From the NCBI GenBank assembly GCA_013151585.1, contig JAADHY010000510.1, forward strand, positions 1-5,794: DNA of 5,794 nucleotides, read 5' to 3'. Shown here piece by piece: positions 1 through 5,794 of this stretch; position 1 is the stretch's first letter; each line of letters begins with the position of its first letter. The translations under genes were made by a program, and so were the position numbers. The notes below the pieces were generated by a model. That model was not told the origin of the DNA. It worked only from the letters and a program-made list of their open reading frames with translations, and did not search any database. Source of the stretch: Planctomycetota bacterium (GTDB lineage: Bacteria > Planctomycetota > Planctomycetia > Planctomycetales > Planctomycetaceae).

Positions 1-5
1 GCCTC

Positions 6-26
6 CCAAGAAAGCCGGTTTCTTGG
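6..26. repeat. Inverted repeat, 8-bp perfect stem with 5-nt loop
   Basis: The arms are CCAAGAAA (6-13) and TTTCTTGG (19-26), separated by GCCGG. The arms are exact reverse complements. No T-run follows on either strand, so this is not a classic intrinsic terminator. It could mark the end of a gene lying to the left of the window or be a dispersed repeat. Confidence 0.6.
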
Positions 27-263
27 TCGCGCGAGCGCCGCTCGTCGCCCTCAGCCCCACCCCAGCCGAAGTAGCGGCTGTGACGAACTCTCGGCGATTC
101 AGTCGGCAATCCACGGTCGTTTCCCCCGTTTGACGAAACAATCGACGGTTCCGCGGTCTGCGAGCCAGTCATGCGGAAAGCGTTTTCGGTGGGCGATTCG
201 TGGCAGGCTCGGCGCGCCGGACCAAGCAAGTCCCGTGGATCTCAGTCCGGCCCGGAGTTTTCG

Positions 264-319
264 GCTAGCCCAATATCGTTTAGGATACCGAAGATAACCG
301 GCTCTGCTAGCACAATTTG
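264..319 (+). promoter_or_regulatory. Candidate operator: direct repeat GCTAGC-N-CAAT-N-T, 42 bp apart
   Basis: GCTAGCCCAATAT starts at 264 and GCTAGCACAATTT at 306, matching in 11 of 13 positions. The start-to-start distance is 42 bp, about four helical turns, so both would lie on the same face of the DNA. AraC-type and XylR-type regulators commonly bind direct repeats in phase with the helix. The position 90-150 bp upstream of the regulator start is consistent with autoregulation. GCTAGC is itself a 6-bp palindrome and the sample is small, so chance is possible. Confidence 0.3.
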
Positions 320-411
320 CGCAATTCTCTTGCCATTTTGCGACATCCGGGAATTGGGATTGGCAGCCGGGACTGCTGGCTGCGCACGCGTTGCGACCGG
401 GAATGACCACT

Positions 412-1575
412 ATGACTGCCCCCCGCCGGATCGCGTTGTTACTGGACCGAAGCTTGAACTTCGTCCGTGGAGTGATCCGGGGCGTACGCACTTATGCGGC
501 CGAGAAACCGAACTGGGTGCTGCGAGACGGACCGCCTCGGTTATCGTTGATCCGGCACGTACGGGACTGGAAACCCCATGGCATCATCGCCGGGCTGGTT
601 GTGCCGCGAGTCGCCCGGGAGTTGATCCGCATGGAGATTCCTCTGGTCGACACGGCCTTCACGCTCCCGGACCTGGGCGTGCCGGCGGTGGACGTCGATC
701 ACGCGGCAGTCGGTCGCATGGCAGCCGAGTACTTTCTGGAGCGAAAGTTCCGTCATTTCGGCTTTTTCGGTAGTGAGCGGGCGGTTTACTCGCGGATGCG
801 CGAGGCCGCGTTCAAGCAGCGTGTGGCCGAAGCTGGCTTTTCGGCCTCCTCGTGCCACATCGAGTACTTGGCCGACCTGACCGGCGCGGCCCTTTGGAAA
901 AAAGCGGCCCAGAAAACCCGCCGATGGCTGCGACGCCTGCCCAAGCCGGCCGCCATTTTATGCAGCGAAGATGCCCCAGCACGCTATCTCGCCGACGTCT
1001 GCGCGCAGATGGGGTTGCGGGTTCCTGAAGACGTCGCCTTGCTCGGTGCCGGCAACGACGACTTGGAGTGCACTCTGACCCGACCGGCCATCTCCAGCGT
1101 GGCCGTGCCGTCGCAGCGGGTCGGCTTCGAGGCGGCCGCCTTGTTGGATCGGTTGATGGCGGGCGAGCCCTGGCCATCTGGCCCCCTGTTGCTTCCGCCG
1201 TTGCACGTCATCACGCGGCATTCGACCGACATCCTAGCCATTGAAGACGAAACAGTTCAGGCGGCTTTGCAATACATCCGCTTGCATGTCCGCGAGCCGA
1301 TGTCCGTCGGGCAGATCGCTTGCGACATCGCCGTCAGCCGACGTCTGCTGGAACGGCGGTTCCGCAAGCTGTTGGGCCGATCGGTTCTGGAAGAGATCAA
1401 CCGCGTCCGGGTGGAGCGGGCCAAGGAGCTGCTGACGGAAACCAACTTGCCGATCACTGCGGTGGCCACGGAGTCGGGTTTTCCGAGCGTCCGTCGGTTG
1501 GACGCGGTTTTCGCCAAACTCACTGGACTCTCGCCAACGTCCTTCCGCCGCCGCTCGCGTCCGGAACGGACATAG
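412..1575 (+). CDS. XylR-like transcriptional regulator (LacI-type sensor + AraC HTH)
   Basis: This is a cytoplasmic DNA-binding regulator of about 387 residues. It has the architecture of E. coli XylR: an N-terminal periplasmic-binding-protein-like sensor (about residues 5-270) and a C-terminal AraC-type double helix-turn-helix (about 280-380). Sensor signs are the opening RRIALLLDRS, the PAVDVDHAAVGRMAAEY stretch, and VGFEAAALLDRLMAGE near the end of the domain. The first HTH is around residues 297-322 (SVGQIACDIAVSRRLLERRF). The second, about 346-375, keeps the family pattern (ITAVATESGF, then VFAKLTGLSPTSFRRR). Proteins of this type usually sense a sugar and switch a nearby catabolic operon; the ligand cannot be read here. 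I chose ATG 412 because a weak GGGA lies 9 nt upstream (399-402). ATG 403 and TTG 391 are in-frame alternatives, but GGGA abuts ATG 403. The gene is convergent with the minus-strand cluster, so control of that cluster is inferred only from closeness. Confidence 0.9.
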   Translation: MTAPRRIALLLDRSLNFVRGVIRGVRTYAAEKPNWVLRDGPPRLSLIRHVRDWKPHGIIAGLVVPRVARELIRMEIPLVDTAFTLPDLGVPAVDVDHAAVGRMAAEYFLERKFRHFGFFGSERAVYSRMREAAFKQRVAEAGFSASSCHIEYLADLTGAALWKKAAQKTRRWLRRLPKPAAILCSEDAPARYLADVCAQMGLRVPEDVALLGAGNDDLECTLTRPAISSVAVPSQRVGFEAAALLDRLMAGEPWPSGPLLLPPLHVITRHSTDILAIEDETVQAALQYIRLHVREPMSVGQIACDIAVSRRLLERRFRKLLGRSVLEEINRVRVERAKELLTETNLPITAVATESGFPSVRRLDAVFAKLTGLSPTSFRRRSRPERT

Positions 1576-1619
1576 TATTGGAAAAACGCCCCGCATTTGG
1601 TCCACAACCTCCAGTGCAT

Positions 1620-1797
1620 AGCATGCTCTCTCGCAAAAGCTAGCACGAGTTGAGGGTCGAGGGGGAAAGCGGAGAGTCGGAACCGTCGGCGGCTTCAGCT
1701 CGTTTCTAGGCTCCCGCCCGGGAGCTCGCCGCTCAAGTTGGATCCGTCAGCGCCCAGTCCAGGCAGCAGAGTTTGGCAGGCAGCATGCTAAAACGCA
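1620..1797. repeat. Short direct repeat AGCATGCT-N4-CGCA bracketing the gap
   Basis: AGCATGCT, itself an 8-bp palindrome, occurs at 1620-1627 and 1782-1789. In both copies CGCA follows after exactly four bases (1632-1635 and 1794-1797). The copies are 162 bp apart and enclose most of the gap between the two converging genes. The function is unknown. It could be a remnant of an inserted segment or a protein-binding pair. Confidence 0.35.
1710..1725. repeat. GC-rich palindrome between convergent genes
   Basis: GCTCCCG (1710-1716) and CGGGAGC (1719-1725) are perfect 7-bp arms around CC. It sits about 135 bp past the regulator stop and 110 bp past the MFS stop. It could act as a two-way transcription barrier or be a REP-like dispersed element. 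There is no T-tract, so a standard intrinsic terminator is not supported. Confidence 0.5.
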
Positions 1798-1834
1798 GAG
1801 CCTCGTAACCAGGAAAACCGCGGCACGACGCGGG

Positions 1835-3110
1835 TCAATTGGCAGGCTTGCTTTCTCGCTTGAACGTCTCATCCACCAGCAGGGCGCAAACGATCGCTCC
1901 GATGAAGGCGATCGGCATCACCCAAATGGCGCTGCGGAATGCGGCCTGAATCTGATCGGGCGTTGCGCCGGGCCCGCCGCCGAACCATGCGACGAGCTGT
2001 CCGAACAGCGGCTGCCCGATCGCGCCCATGCCCATGAGCACGACCGCCGCCAAGCCGTTGGCCGTGCCCAGCACCCGGTCCTCGTTCGATTCGGCAATCA
2101 CCGGGTAGCCGATGGTCTGGGCGGCCGTTAGAACCCCCAGCAACAGGAATAGCACATAGAACAGGCCGGCGCCGGTCGACGGCGGGAACATAATCGCCAG
2201 CATCACGCCTAGCGACAGCACCGCTCCGCCAAACATCGACCACTTGCGCGTCTTGAGCCGGTCCGAGATCCAGCCGCAAGCGGGCGAGCCGATCATCGTG
2301 CCGATGAAGATCATGCCGACAATGCCGGTGAACGTGGCTTCGGATAGGTCGGGGTTCACGAACCGCAAATACGTGGTCCCCCAAACGGCCCCTAGCACCA
2401 GGACCGACAGGTTCAGCAGTCCGATGTACAAACCAGCCAGCCAGTTCTGCTTGTTCCGCGCGGCAACCTTCAGACCTTCCAGCAGGGAAAGGCTCGGGCC
2501 GGTATCGGTTTCGGCTTCGTATCCTTCGGGAAAATCTTTGAGGAAGGCCAGGGCGAGCACGAAGATTCCGATCCCCAACACGCCGTTGATCAGCATCGTC
2601 GGCTTGCCGCCCAGGGCGGTGATCAAAGCCAGCATCGGCGTGCCGGACACCCAGCCCGAAGACGGCGAAGGTCACCAGCAGCCCCGCGACCAGGGCCAAA
2701 TGCCGGGACGGGAACCACCGCGGTGCGAGCCGAAACGGGGCCATGAAGGCCACGCAATGCGCGATCCCGGTCAGAAATCGCAACGCCATAGCGACGTACA
2801 CATTCGTCGTGTAGGTCATGCCGAAAACGCATGCAACGACAAGCGCGATCATGGCGAGGATTAGTTTCTTCACGGGAACTTTATCCAGCAGCACGCCCAC
2901 CGGAAGCAAGAAGATAACCGTGCCGTAAAGGAACGTCCCGGCAAAGTTGCCGAAGGCAGCCGGGTCGGCGAGCGACAGCGTGGCCATGAAATACTCTTTC
3001 ATCGCCTCGGTGCTAAAGAGCGTCATTTGAATGAAGCTGTAGAAGAAGAACGCTCCGGCTGTCATGACGACGACCCACGATTGCGCCAAGCTCTGACTTC
3101 TTTCATTCAT
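1835..3110 (-). CDS. MFS transporter, interrupted by a frameshift near 2650
   Basis: This gene encodes an inner-membrane major facilitator superfamily transporter. Read through the frame change, it gives about 424 residues, a normal length for a 12-helix carrier. The N-terminal part (3110 to about 2652) has hydrophobic segments at roughly residues 15-33, 55-74, 82-100, 102-122 and 137-153. It carries the loop 2-3 motif as GVLLDKVPVKKLI, then RFLTGI and APRWFP. The C-terminal part (2650 to 1835) carries the second loop motif as GWISDRLKTRKWSM, then further helices, and ends in ESKPAN. The two parts lie in different frames but fit end to end: FAVFGL runs into VSGTPML if one G of 2650-2652 is dropped. 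The gene lies 116 bp behind the GH29-Dabb gene on the same strand, so uptake of a sugar or other breakdown product is likely; the substrate is not determinable. ATG 3110 was preferred because AAAGGG lies 8 nt upstream; ATG 3116 is the alternative. It may be broken in the cell or carry a sequencing error. Confidence 0.82.
2648..2657 (-). other. Frameshift site in the MFS gene
   Basis: On the coding strand the reading runs TTC GGG CTG G and then must skip one base to continue as GTG TCC GGC ACG. The site is two close G-runs (2655-2657 and 2650-2652), a common place for an extra base. Downstream of the site the first frame loses all membrane character and becomes arginine- and aspartate-rich. 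The second frame has no good ribosome binding site of its own at GTG 2650. Confidence 0.75.
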
Positions 3111-3118
3111 ATTCATTG

Positions 3119-3124
3119 CCCTTT
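3119..3124 (-). promoter_or_regulatory. Ribosome binding site of the MFS gene
   Basis: On the minus strand AAAGGG lies 8 nt before ATG 3110 and only 2 nt before ATG 3116. This spacing favours the downstream ATG (protein beginning MNERSQSL). Confidence 0.5.
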
Positions 3125-3177
3125 CAATGCATGTTCGTCCCCGGCTGACTGCGGTGGCGTCGCGGCTCGTTCTTAGC

Positions 3178-3207
3178 CCGGCGCCAGCGCCGGCAGCCTG
3201 TGCTGCC
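3178..3207. repeat. Two adjacent hairpins between the GH29-Dabb and MFS genes
   Basis: The first inverted repeat is CCGGCGC (3178-3184) and GCGCCGG (3187-3193). The second is GGCAGC (3192-3197) and GCTGCC (3202-3207) with a CTGT loop. They share two bases, so they cannot both form fully at once. They begin about 20 bp past the GH29-Dabb stop and end about 65 bp before the MFS start. This is a position where such structures often stabilise the upstream mRNA or lower downstream expression. No T-run follows. Confidence 0.5.
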
Positions 3208-3226
3208 TGGCCGTCTCGAGGAATCC

Positions 3227-4876
3227 TTACGGCTCGGTCCAAAAGTCGATAACGCGAACTTTGTCAAGGACCGGCCGGAGCATCTTCACAAAGGCCTTGT
3301 GTTCCGGATGGTCGAGATAAACAGACCGGTCTTTCTCCGTTTGGAACGTCAATGTAAAGCAATGTGTGAACCCGTCGTTGTGCGATTCGGGACTGTTGTT
3401 GACGCCCCATTCCAATGATTTGATCTCGGGGATTTTCTCCGGCAGGGCCGCGAATGCAGCCTCGACCCGCTTGATTTTTTCGACCGGAGCGTCGGCTTTG
3501 AACTTCAGGAAGACCATGTGGCGCAGCACGTGGGACTCGGGCTTGATGTCGGCGTCGCCCCAATAGTCGATGACGAAAACAGCGTCCATGATGGGCCGAA
3601 GGACCTTGCCCACGGCCAGGTGATCGGGGTGCGGCAGATACTTCTTGCGGCCCGCTTCGTCTTTGAAGGTGAAGACAAAGGCGTGGGTGAAGCCATCGTT
3701 GAGGCCTTCCGGGCTGTTGTTTGTTCCCCACTGTAATGATTGGATCGCGTCGATCTTCGAAGGCAATGCGCTTAAGGCATCGACGACGGCTTGGATTTGG
3801 GCGGGTGAGGCGGTCTTTTTGTAGCGGAAGAAAACGAGGTGCCGGAGCACTTTCCCCTGCTTCGATTCGGCTTGCTTTCTCCCGACGGCCTCGGCTAGTT
3901 TTAGCAGAAGAGCCGCCTGGTCGGCCGGCAGCTTCCCTTGCCGGTTCGGCCAGACGAGCATCGCCAGGTTCGCCCGACGGCCGATCGCCTTGCGGTACAC
4001 GTCCACAACCACATCCAGCGGCTTGGTCTTCCAGGTTTCGCCCTTGCGCAGAGCCAGATTGGTTGTCCAGCCGAGCACCTCCATCGGAATGTAGTAGGTC
4101 TTGCCGTTGTGCTGCATCCAGAGATTGTGGCCTTCGGGTGGCGGCAGCGTTTGGCCGAGCTGGAGCACGTCAGTCGGCCAGCGGCGCAGCTTGCGTTCAT
4201 ACCCGCGCGACGGGGCGTGCATAACGGTCAGGCAATCGGGCTGGAGCGACTTGACCAGGTCGTAGGCGCGCTGGATTCGCTCTTGAGGAAACTCGCCACC
4301 GCCCATGCCGTCGAACCAGATGGTCGTGATGGGCCCGTAGTTGGAGAGCAGTTCGGTCAACTGTTTCGTGGCGTAATCGTTCGGCCGGTCGAACATGCGC
4401 CGGCCGGTTCGCTGTTCGTACGAGGCATCGACGAAGCTGAAACTGAAGCACGGCGCGATGCCGTACTTGCGGCACGCTTTCACAAACTCGCCGACCACAT
4501 CGGTCTTGACCGGGCTGGCCGCCACGTCGTAGTCGGTCGTCTTGCTGTCCCAGAGACAGAAGCCGTGCCAGCCCTTGGTATCGAGGACGGCGTAACGAAT
4601 GCCGGCTTTCTTTGCCGTGGCGATCCATTGATCCACATCGAGCTCGGTGGGGTTGTACGTTTCGGGCGGCGGAAGCGGGCTGGTGCGAATCTTCGTATAG
4701 TGCTTGCCCCACATGCTCATCATGCCGAAGTTGATCCACATACCGTATTGCAGTTTTTCGTAGCGAGCGATCGCCGGCGTCCGCTCCGTCGCCGGTTCGG
4801 CCGCACGCAGCGGCCCGCACAGCATGGCCGCCGCACCGACGGTCAACAATGGCAGGAATGAGTAATGTTTCATCAT
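3227..4876 (-). CDS. Secreted GH29 (alpha-L-fucosidase-like) protein with two C-terminal Dabb domains
   Basis: The 549-residue product begins with a Sec signal peptide (about 1-26: KHY, then LPLLTVGAAAML, ending LRAA), so it is exported. Residues about 35-335 form a GH29-type TIM barrel. Family marks are YGMWINFGM (44-52), RYAVLDTKGWHGFCLWDSK (94-112), the nucleophile motif IWFDG with Asp189, PMEVLGW (264-270, Glu266 at the usual WE position) and ANLAMLVWPNRQGKLP (302-317). GH29 enzymes release alpha-L-fucose with retention. Here the usual fucose-contacting His of F-I-H is Asn49, and the usual His-His is Gly102-Trp103, so the substrate may differ or activity may be lost. Two Dabb (stress-responsive alpha/beta barrel) repeats follow at about 342-440 and 448-547. 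ATG 4876 has AGGAG 7 nt upstream; ATG 4873 is the next codon. The gene lies between the DUF6259-like and MFS genes on the same strand, which suggests joint transcription. GH29 and Dabb assignments are firm; the fucosidase activity is not. Confidence 0.88.
   Translation of the reverse strand: MMKHYSFLPLLTVGAAAMLCGPLRAAEPATERTPAIARYEKLQYGMWINFGMMSMWGKHYTKIRTSPLPPPETYNPTELDVDQWIATAKKAGIRYAVLDTKGWHGFCLWDSKTTDYDVAASPVKTDVVGEFVKACRKYGIAPCFSFSFVDASYEQRTGRRMFDRPNDYATKQLTELLSNYGPITTIWFDGMGGGEFPQERIQRAYDLVKSLQPDCLTVMHAPSRGYERKLRRWPTDVLQLGQTLPPPEGHNLWMQHNGKTYYIPMEVLGWTTNLALRKGETWKTKPLDVVVDVYRKAIGRRANLAMLVWPNRQGKLPADQAALLLKLAEAVGRKQAESKQGKVLRHLVFFRYKKTASPAQIQAVVDALSALPSKIDAIQSLQWGTNNSPEGLNDGFTHAFVFTFKDEAGRKKYLPHPDHLAVGKVLRPIMDAVFVIDYWGDADIKPESHVLRHMVFLKFKADAPVEKIKRVEAAFAALPEKIPEIKSLEWGVNNSPESHNDGFTHCFTLTFQTEKDRSVYLDHPEHKAFVKMLRPVLDKVRVIDFWTEP
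3236..3853 (-). repeat. Tandem duplication encoding two Dabb domains
   Basis: Dabb copy 1 is coded by 3853-3557 and copy 2 by 3535-3236. Aligned by eye without gaps, about 53 of 100 residues are identical. Shared blocks are VLRH, NNSPE, NDGFTH, a TF strand, YL.HP.H, LRP and VID.W. The similarity is also visible at DNA level around 3366-3420 and 3690-3745. Dabb proteins usually dimerise, so two linked copies could form an internal dimer. The 7-residue linker between them is short. Confidence 0.8.
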
Positions 4877-4883
4877 GGGGTTT

Positions 4884-4888
4884 CTCCT
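4884..4888 (-). promoter_or_regulatory. Ribosome binding site of the GH29-Dabb gene
   Basis: AGGAG on the minus strand lies 7 nt before ATG 4876. It fixes the start there rather than at upstream in-frame starts reaching 4987, whose extra residues lack any signal-peptide character. Confidence 0.7.
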
Positions 4889-4915
4889 ATTCGAGGACCT
4901 GTGGCTGCAACCCAC

Positions 4916-4942
4916 GTAGGACGGAGTGCCACTCCGTCCTAC
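4916..4942. repeat. Perfect 27-bp palindrome, possible dispersed REP-like element
   Basis: The arms GTAGGACGGAGTG (4916-4928) and CACTCCGTCCTAC (4930-4942) are exact reverse complements around a single C. RNA from it would fold into a very stable hairpin. It lies in the 122-bp gap between the DUF6259-like stop and the GH29-Dabb start. The shape and position are those of a REP/MITE-like repeat inserted between operon genes. A weaker hairpin, GCGCA/TGCGC (4953-4965), lies beside it. No T-tract follows, so it is not called as a terminator. Confidence 0.75.
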
Positions 4943-4998
4943 AAGAAGATTTGCGCAGGCTGCGCGCATTACAACGGCCAAACACACTATCCGGGTCT

Positions 4999-5794
4999 CT
5001 ATTCGAACGTCTCACCATAGGGAACCACTTCCAGAAAAACCGATTCGCCTTGAGCCAGCGTCAGGTTCACTTTCTGGGGCAGGGCTGCACGCGTCTTCCA
5101 CGGCTTCGCCGTGCTTCCGCCTTTTCCGTATCTCCAAATGTCATAGAAGGCCGCCTTGGCCGTAGCCGGTGCGAGAGGCACCTGGAAGCGGACTTCTTTG
5201 TCTGTCCAGTTGAAGAACACATAGCCGACACCGTTACCGTCCGGCGACTCGTAGACGCTGTTCAGCACACTGGGGAAATCCATTCGTCTCCGGCCGCCAT
5301 ACCAGAAGATTCTCGCCCTTCGCGGCACGTGCAATTTCAGCGGATGGAGCATCCGGCCGGCGGTCAGGTAGCTCAGCGCGCGAGTCCTCATGATCGCTGC
5401 CATGCCCTTCATCGCGGTCTGAAACGGTGGGAACAAATCGTCCGCATACAGCCCGTCGAACGAGTTTGTCCCCAAGAAGCCCATGGCGGGGAATTTGCCG
5501 CAGATCAGATTGATGCCTTGCTTCAAAATGCCGTACGACGCATAAACGGCGTAGTAGTCTCGGCCTTGCTGCGAGAACACGGCCGGGGCCATGTCACCGC
5601 CGTAGCCAAGCCAGTACTCGTGGTACAGATATGTGAAGAGTGGGATTCCTCTGTAGCCGGGGTTGGGCGGGTAGCCTCTCAGCACCACGCAGTCGCGGGA
5701 GTGATAGAAGTTGAAGTCTTGGATATACAGTTCGCCCGGTTCTTCGAGCGACCAGGCGAAATCCGGATCTCGCTCGCGGCCTTCCTCCAGGATG
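4999..5794 (-). CDS. DUF6259-like protein, probable glycoside-hydrolase relative (C-terminal part)
   Basis: The last 264 codons of a larger gene are visible. The frame stays open to the right edge, and the GTG at 5688 is internal, not a start. The visible part begins with the end of a barrel-like domain: DPDFAWSLEEPGELYI, then a DFNFYHSRD stretch and PLFTYLYHEYWLGYGGD at about residues 51-67. A probable C-terminal beta-sandwich follows, from about 185 (GVGYVFFNWTDKEVRFQVPL) to LTLAQGESVFLEVVPYG. This pattern, with the E-E-P-G-E segment and the L-Y-H-E-Y segment, recalls DUF6259 proteins. These are large proteins of PVC-group and related bacteria with a glycosidase-like barrel and no well-known activity. 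The assignment is from memory of the family style, not a search. It is the first visible gene of the minus-strand cluster, 122 bp before the GH29-Dabb gene, so a role in glycan processing is inferred. The export signal, if any, lies outside the window. Confidence 0.7.
   Translation of the reverse strand, partial: ILEEGRERDPDFAWSLEEPGELYIQDFNFYHSRDCVVLRGYPPNPGYRGIPLFTYLYHEYWLGYGGDMAPAVFSQQGRDYYAVYASYGILKQGINLICGKFPAMGFLGTNSFDGLYADDLFPPFQTAMKGMAAIMRTRALSYLTAGRMLHPLKLHVPRRARIFWYGGRRRMDFPSVLNSVYESPDGNGVGYVFFNWTDKEVRFQVPLAPATAKAAFYDIWRYGKGGSTAKPWKTRAALPQKVNLTLAQGESVFLEVVPYGETFE

Larger units (their letters stand above)
1..411. other. Upstream intergenic region without a convincing gene
   Basis: I see no supportable gene here. 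All frames that stay open for some length give arginine-, serine- and proline-rich translations with no recognisable family pattern, and none starts behind a good ribosome binding site. Two things stand out: an inverted repeat at the left edge (6-26) and a pair of similar motifs near the regulator start (264-277 and 306-319). The stretch from about 270 to 350 is visibly more AT-rich than the rest, which fits a promoter area for the regulator, but I cannot name a convincing -35/-10 pair. Confidence 0.6.
1576..1834. other. Convergent intergenic region
   Basis: This 259-bp gap separates the 3' ends of the regulator and the MFS gene. I see no gene in it. It contains the palindrome at 1710-1725, a third GCTAGCAC motif (1639-1646), and two copies of AGCATGCT-N4-CGCA (1620-1635 and 1782-1797). 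There is a G-rich purine tract around 1652-1679. No GC hairpin followed by a T-run is present on either strand. Confidence 0.6.

Noticed and set aside
2..133. C-terminal end of an upstream + strand gene
   Set aside because: One frame is open from the edge to a TGA at 131-133, but the short translation shows no family features and cannot be told from random high-GC sequence.
171..773. Open frame of about 200 codons on the + strand
   Set aside because: It overlaps the regulator in another frame, has a composition rich in R, G, S and P, and shows no family pattern. It is a product of high GC.
1710..1725. Bidirectional intrinsic terminator
   Set aside because: The hairpin is strong but no T-tract follows on either strand, so it is reported only as a palindrome.
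2648..2657. Programmed ribosomal frameshift in the MFS gene
   Set aside because: The required shift is +1, with no slippery heptamer, stop codon at the shift site or known recoding pattern. Transporters of this family do not use recoding, so an indel is simpler.
1869..3242. A single 457-codon minus-strand frame covering the MFS region
   Set aside because: Only its middle portion (3110 to about 2652) looks like MFS. After the frame change it is polar and arginine-rich, and its first 40-odd codons precede the ribosome binding site.
3938..4861. 307-codon open frame on the + strand, antisense to the GH29 gene
   Set aside because: It mirrors the codon structure of the real gene on the other strand. 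The translation has no recognisable domain, and there is no convincing ribosome binding site.
4799..4876. Lipoprotein signal in the GH29 protein (Cys20)
   Set aside because: The residues before the cysteine (A-M-L) do not fit a lipobox, and a normal signal-peptidase I site around L-R-A-A fits better.

Overview
The window is about 5.8 kb of high-GC bacterial DNA. The gene content points to a planctomycete or a close PVC-group relative. That rests on a XylR-like regulator (LacI-type sensor plus AraC helix-turn-helix), a secreted GH29-type protein carrying Dabb domains, a DUF6259-like glycosidase-type protein, and short gaps filled with GC-rich inverted repeats. The taxonomic placement is inference from family knowledge; no rRNA or other marker is present.

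Layout: (1) 1-411 has no convincing gene. It holds an 8-bp-stem inverted repeat at the left edge and, nearer the regulator, two copies of a GCTAGC-N-CAAT-N-T motif 42 bp apart. (2) 412-1575 (+) is the XylR-like regulator. (3) 1576-1834 is a convergent intergenic region with a strong GC palindrome and a repeated AGCATGCT-N4-CGCA motif. (4) 1835-3110 (-) is a 12-helix-type MFS transporter split by a frameshift near 2650. (5) 3111-3226 is a gap with two adjacent hairpins. (6) 3227-4876 (-) is a signal-peptide-bearing GH29 (alpha-L-fucosidase-like) domain fused to two tandem Dabb domains. (7) 4877-4998 is a gap with a perfect 27-bp palindrome. (8) 4999-5794 (-) is the C-terminal part of a DUF6259-like protein that continues beyond the right edge.

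The three minus-strand genes run in one direction (DUF6259-like, then GH29-Dabb-Dabb, then MFS) with gaps of 110-125 bp. They look like a carbohydrate-use cluster: two proteins that could act on glycans outside the cytoplasm or in the periplasm, followed by an inner-membrane importer. The regulator is of a type that senses sugars, but it is convergent with the cluster, so its link to it is only by proximity. The most unusual point is the GH29 protein. It has two Dabb repeats at its C terminus, and the histidines that normally bind fucose are replaced although the nucleophile motif WFDG is kept. It may therefore act on something other than an ordinary alpha-L-fucoside.
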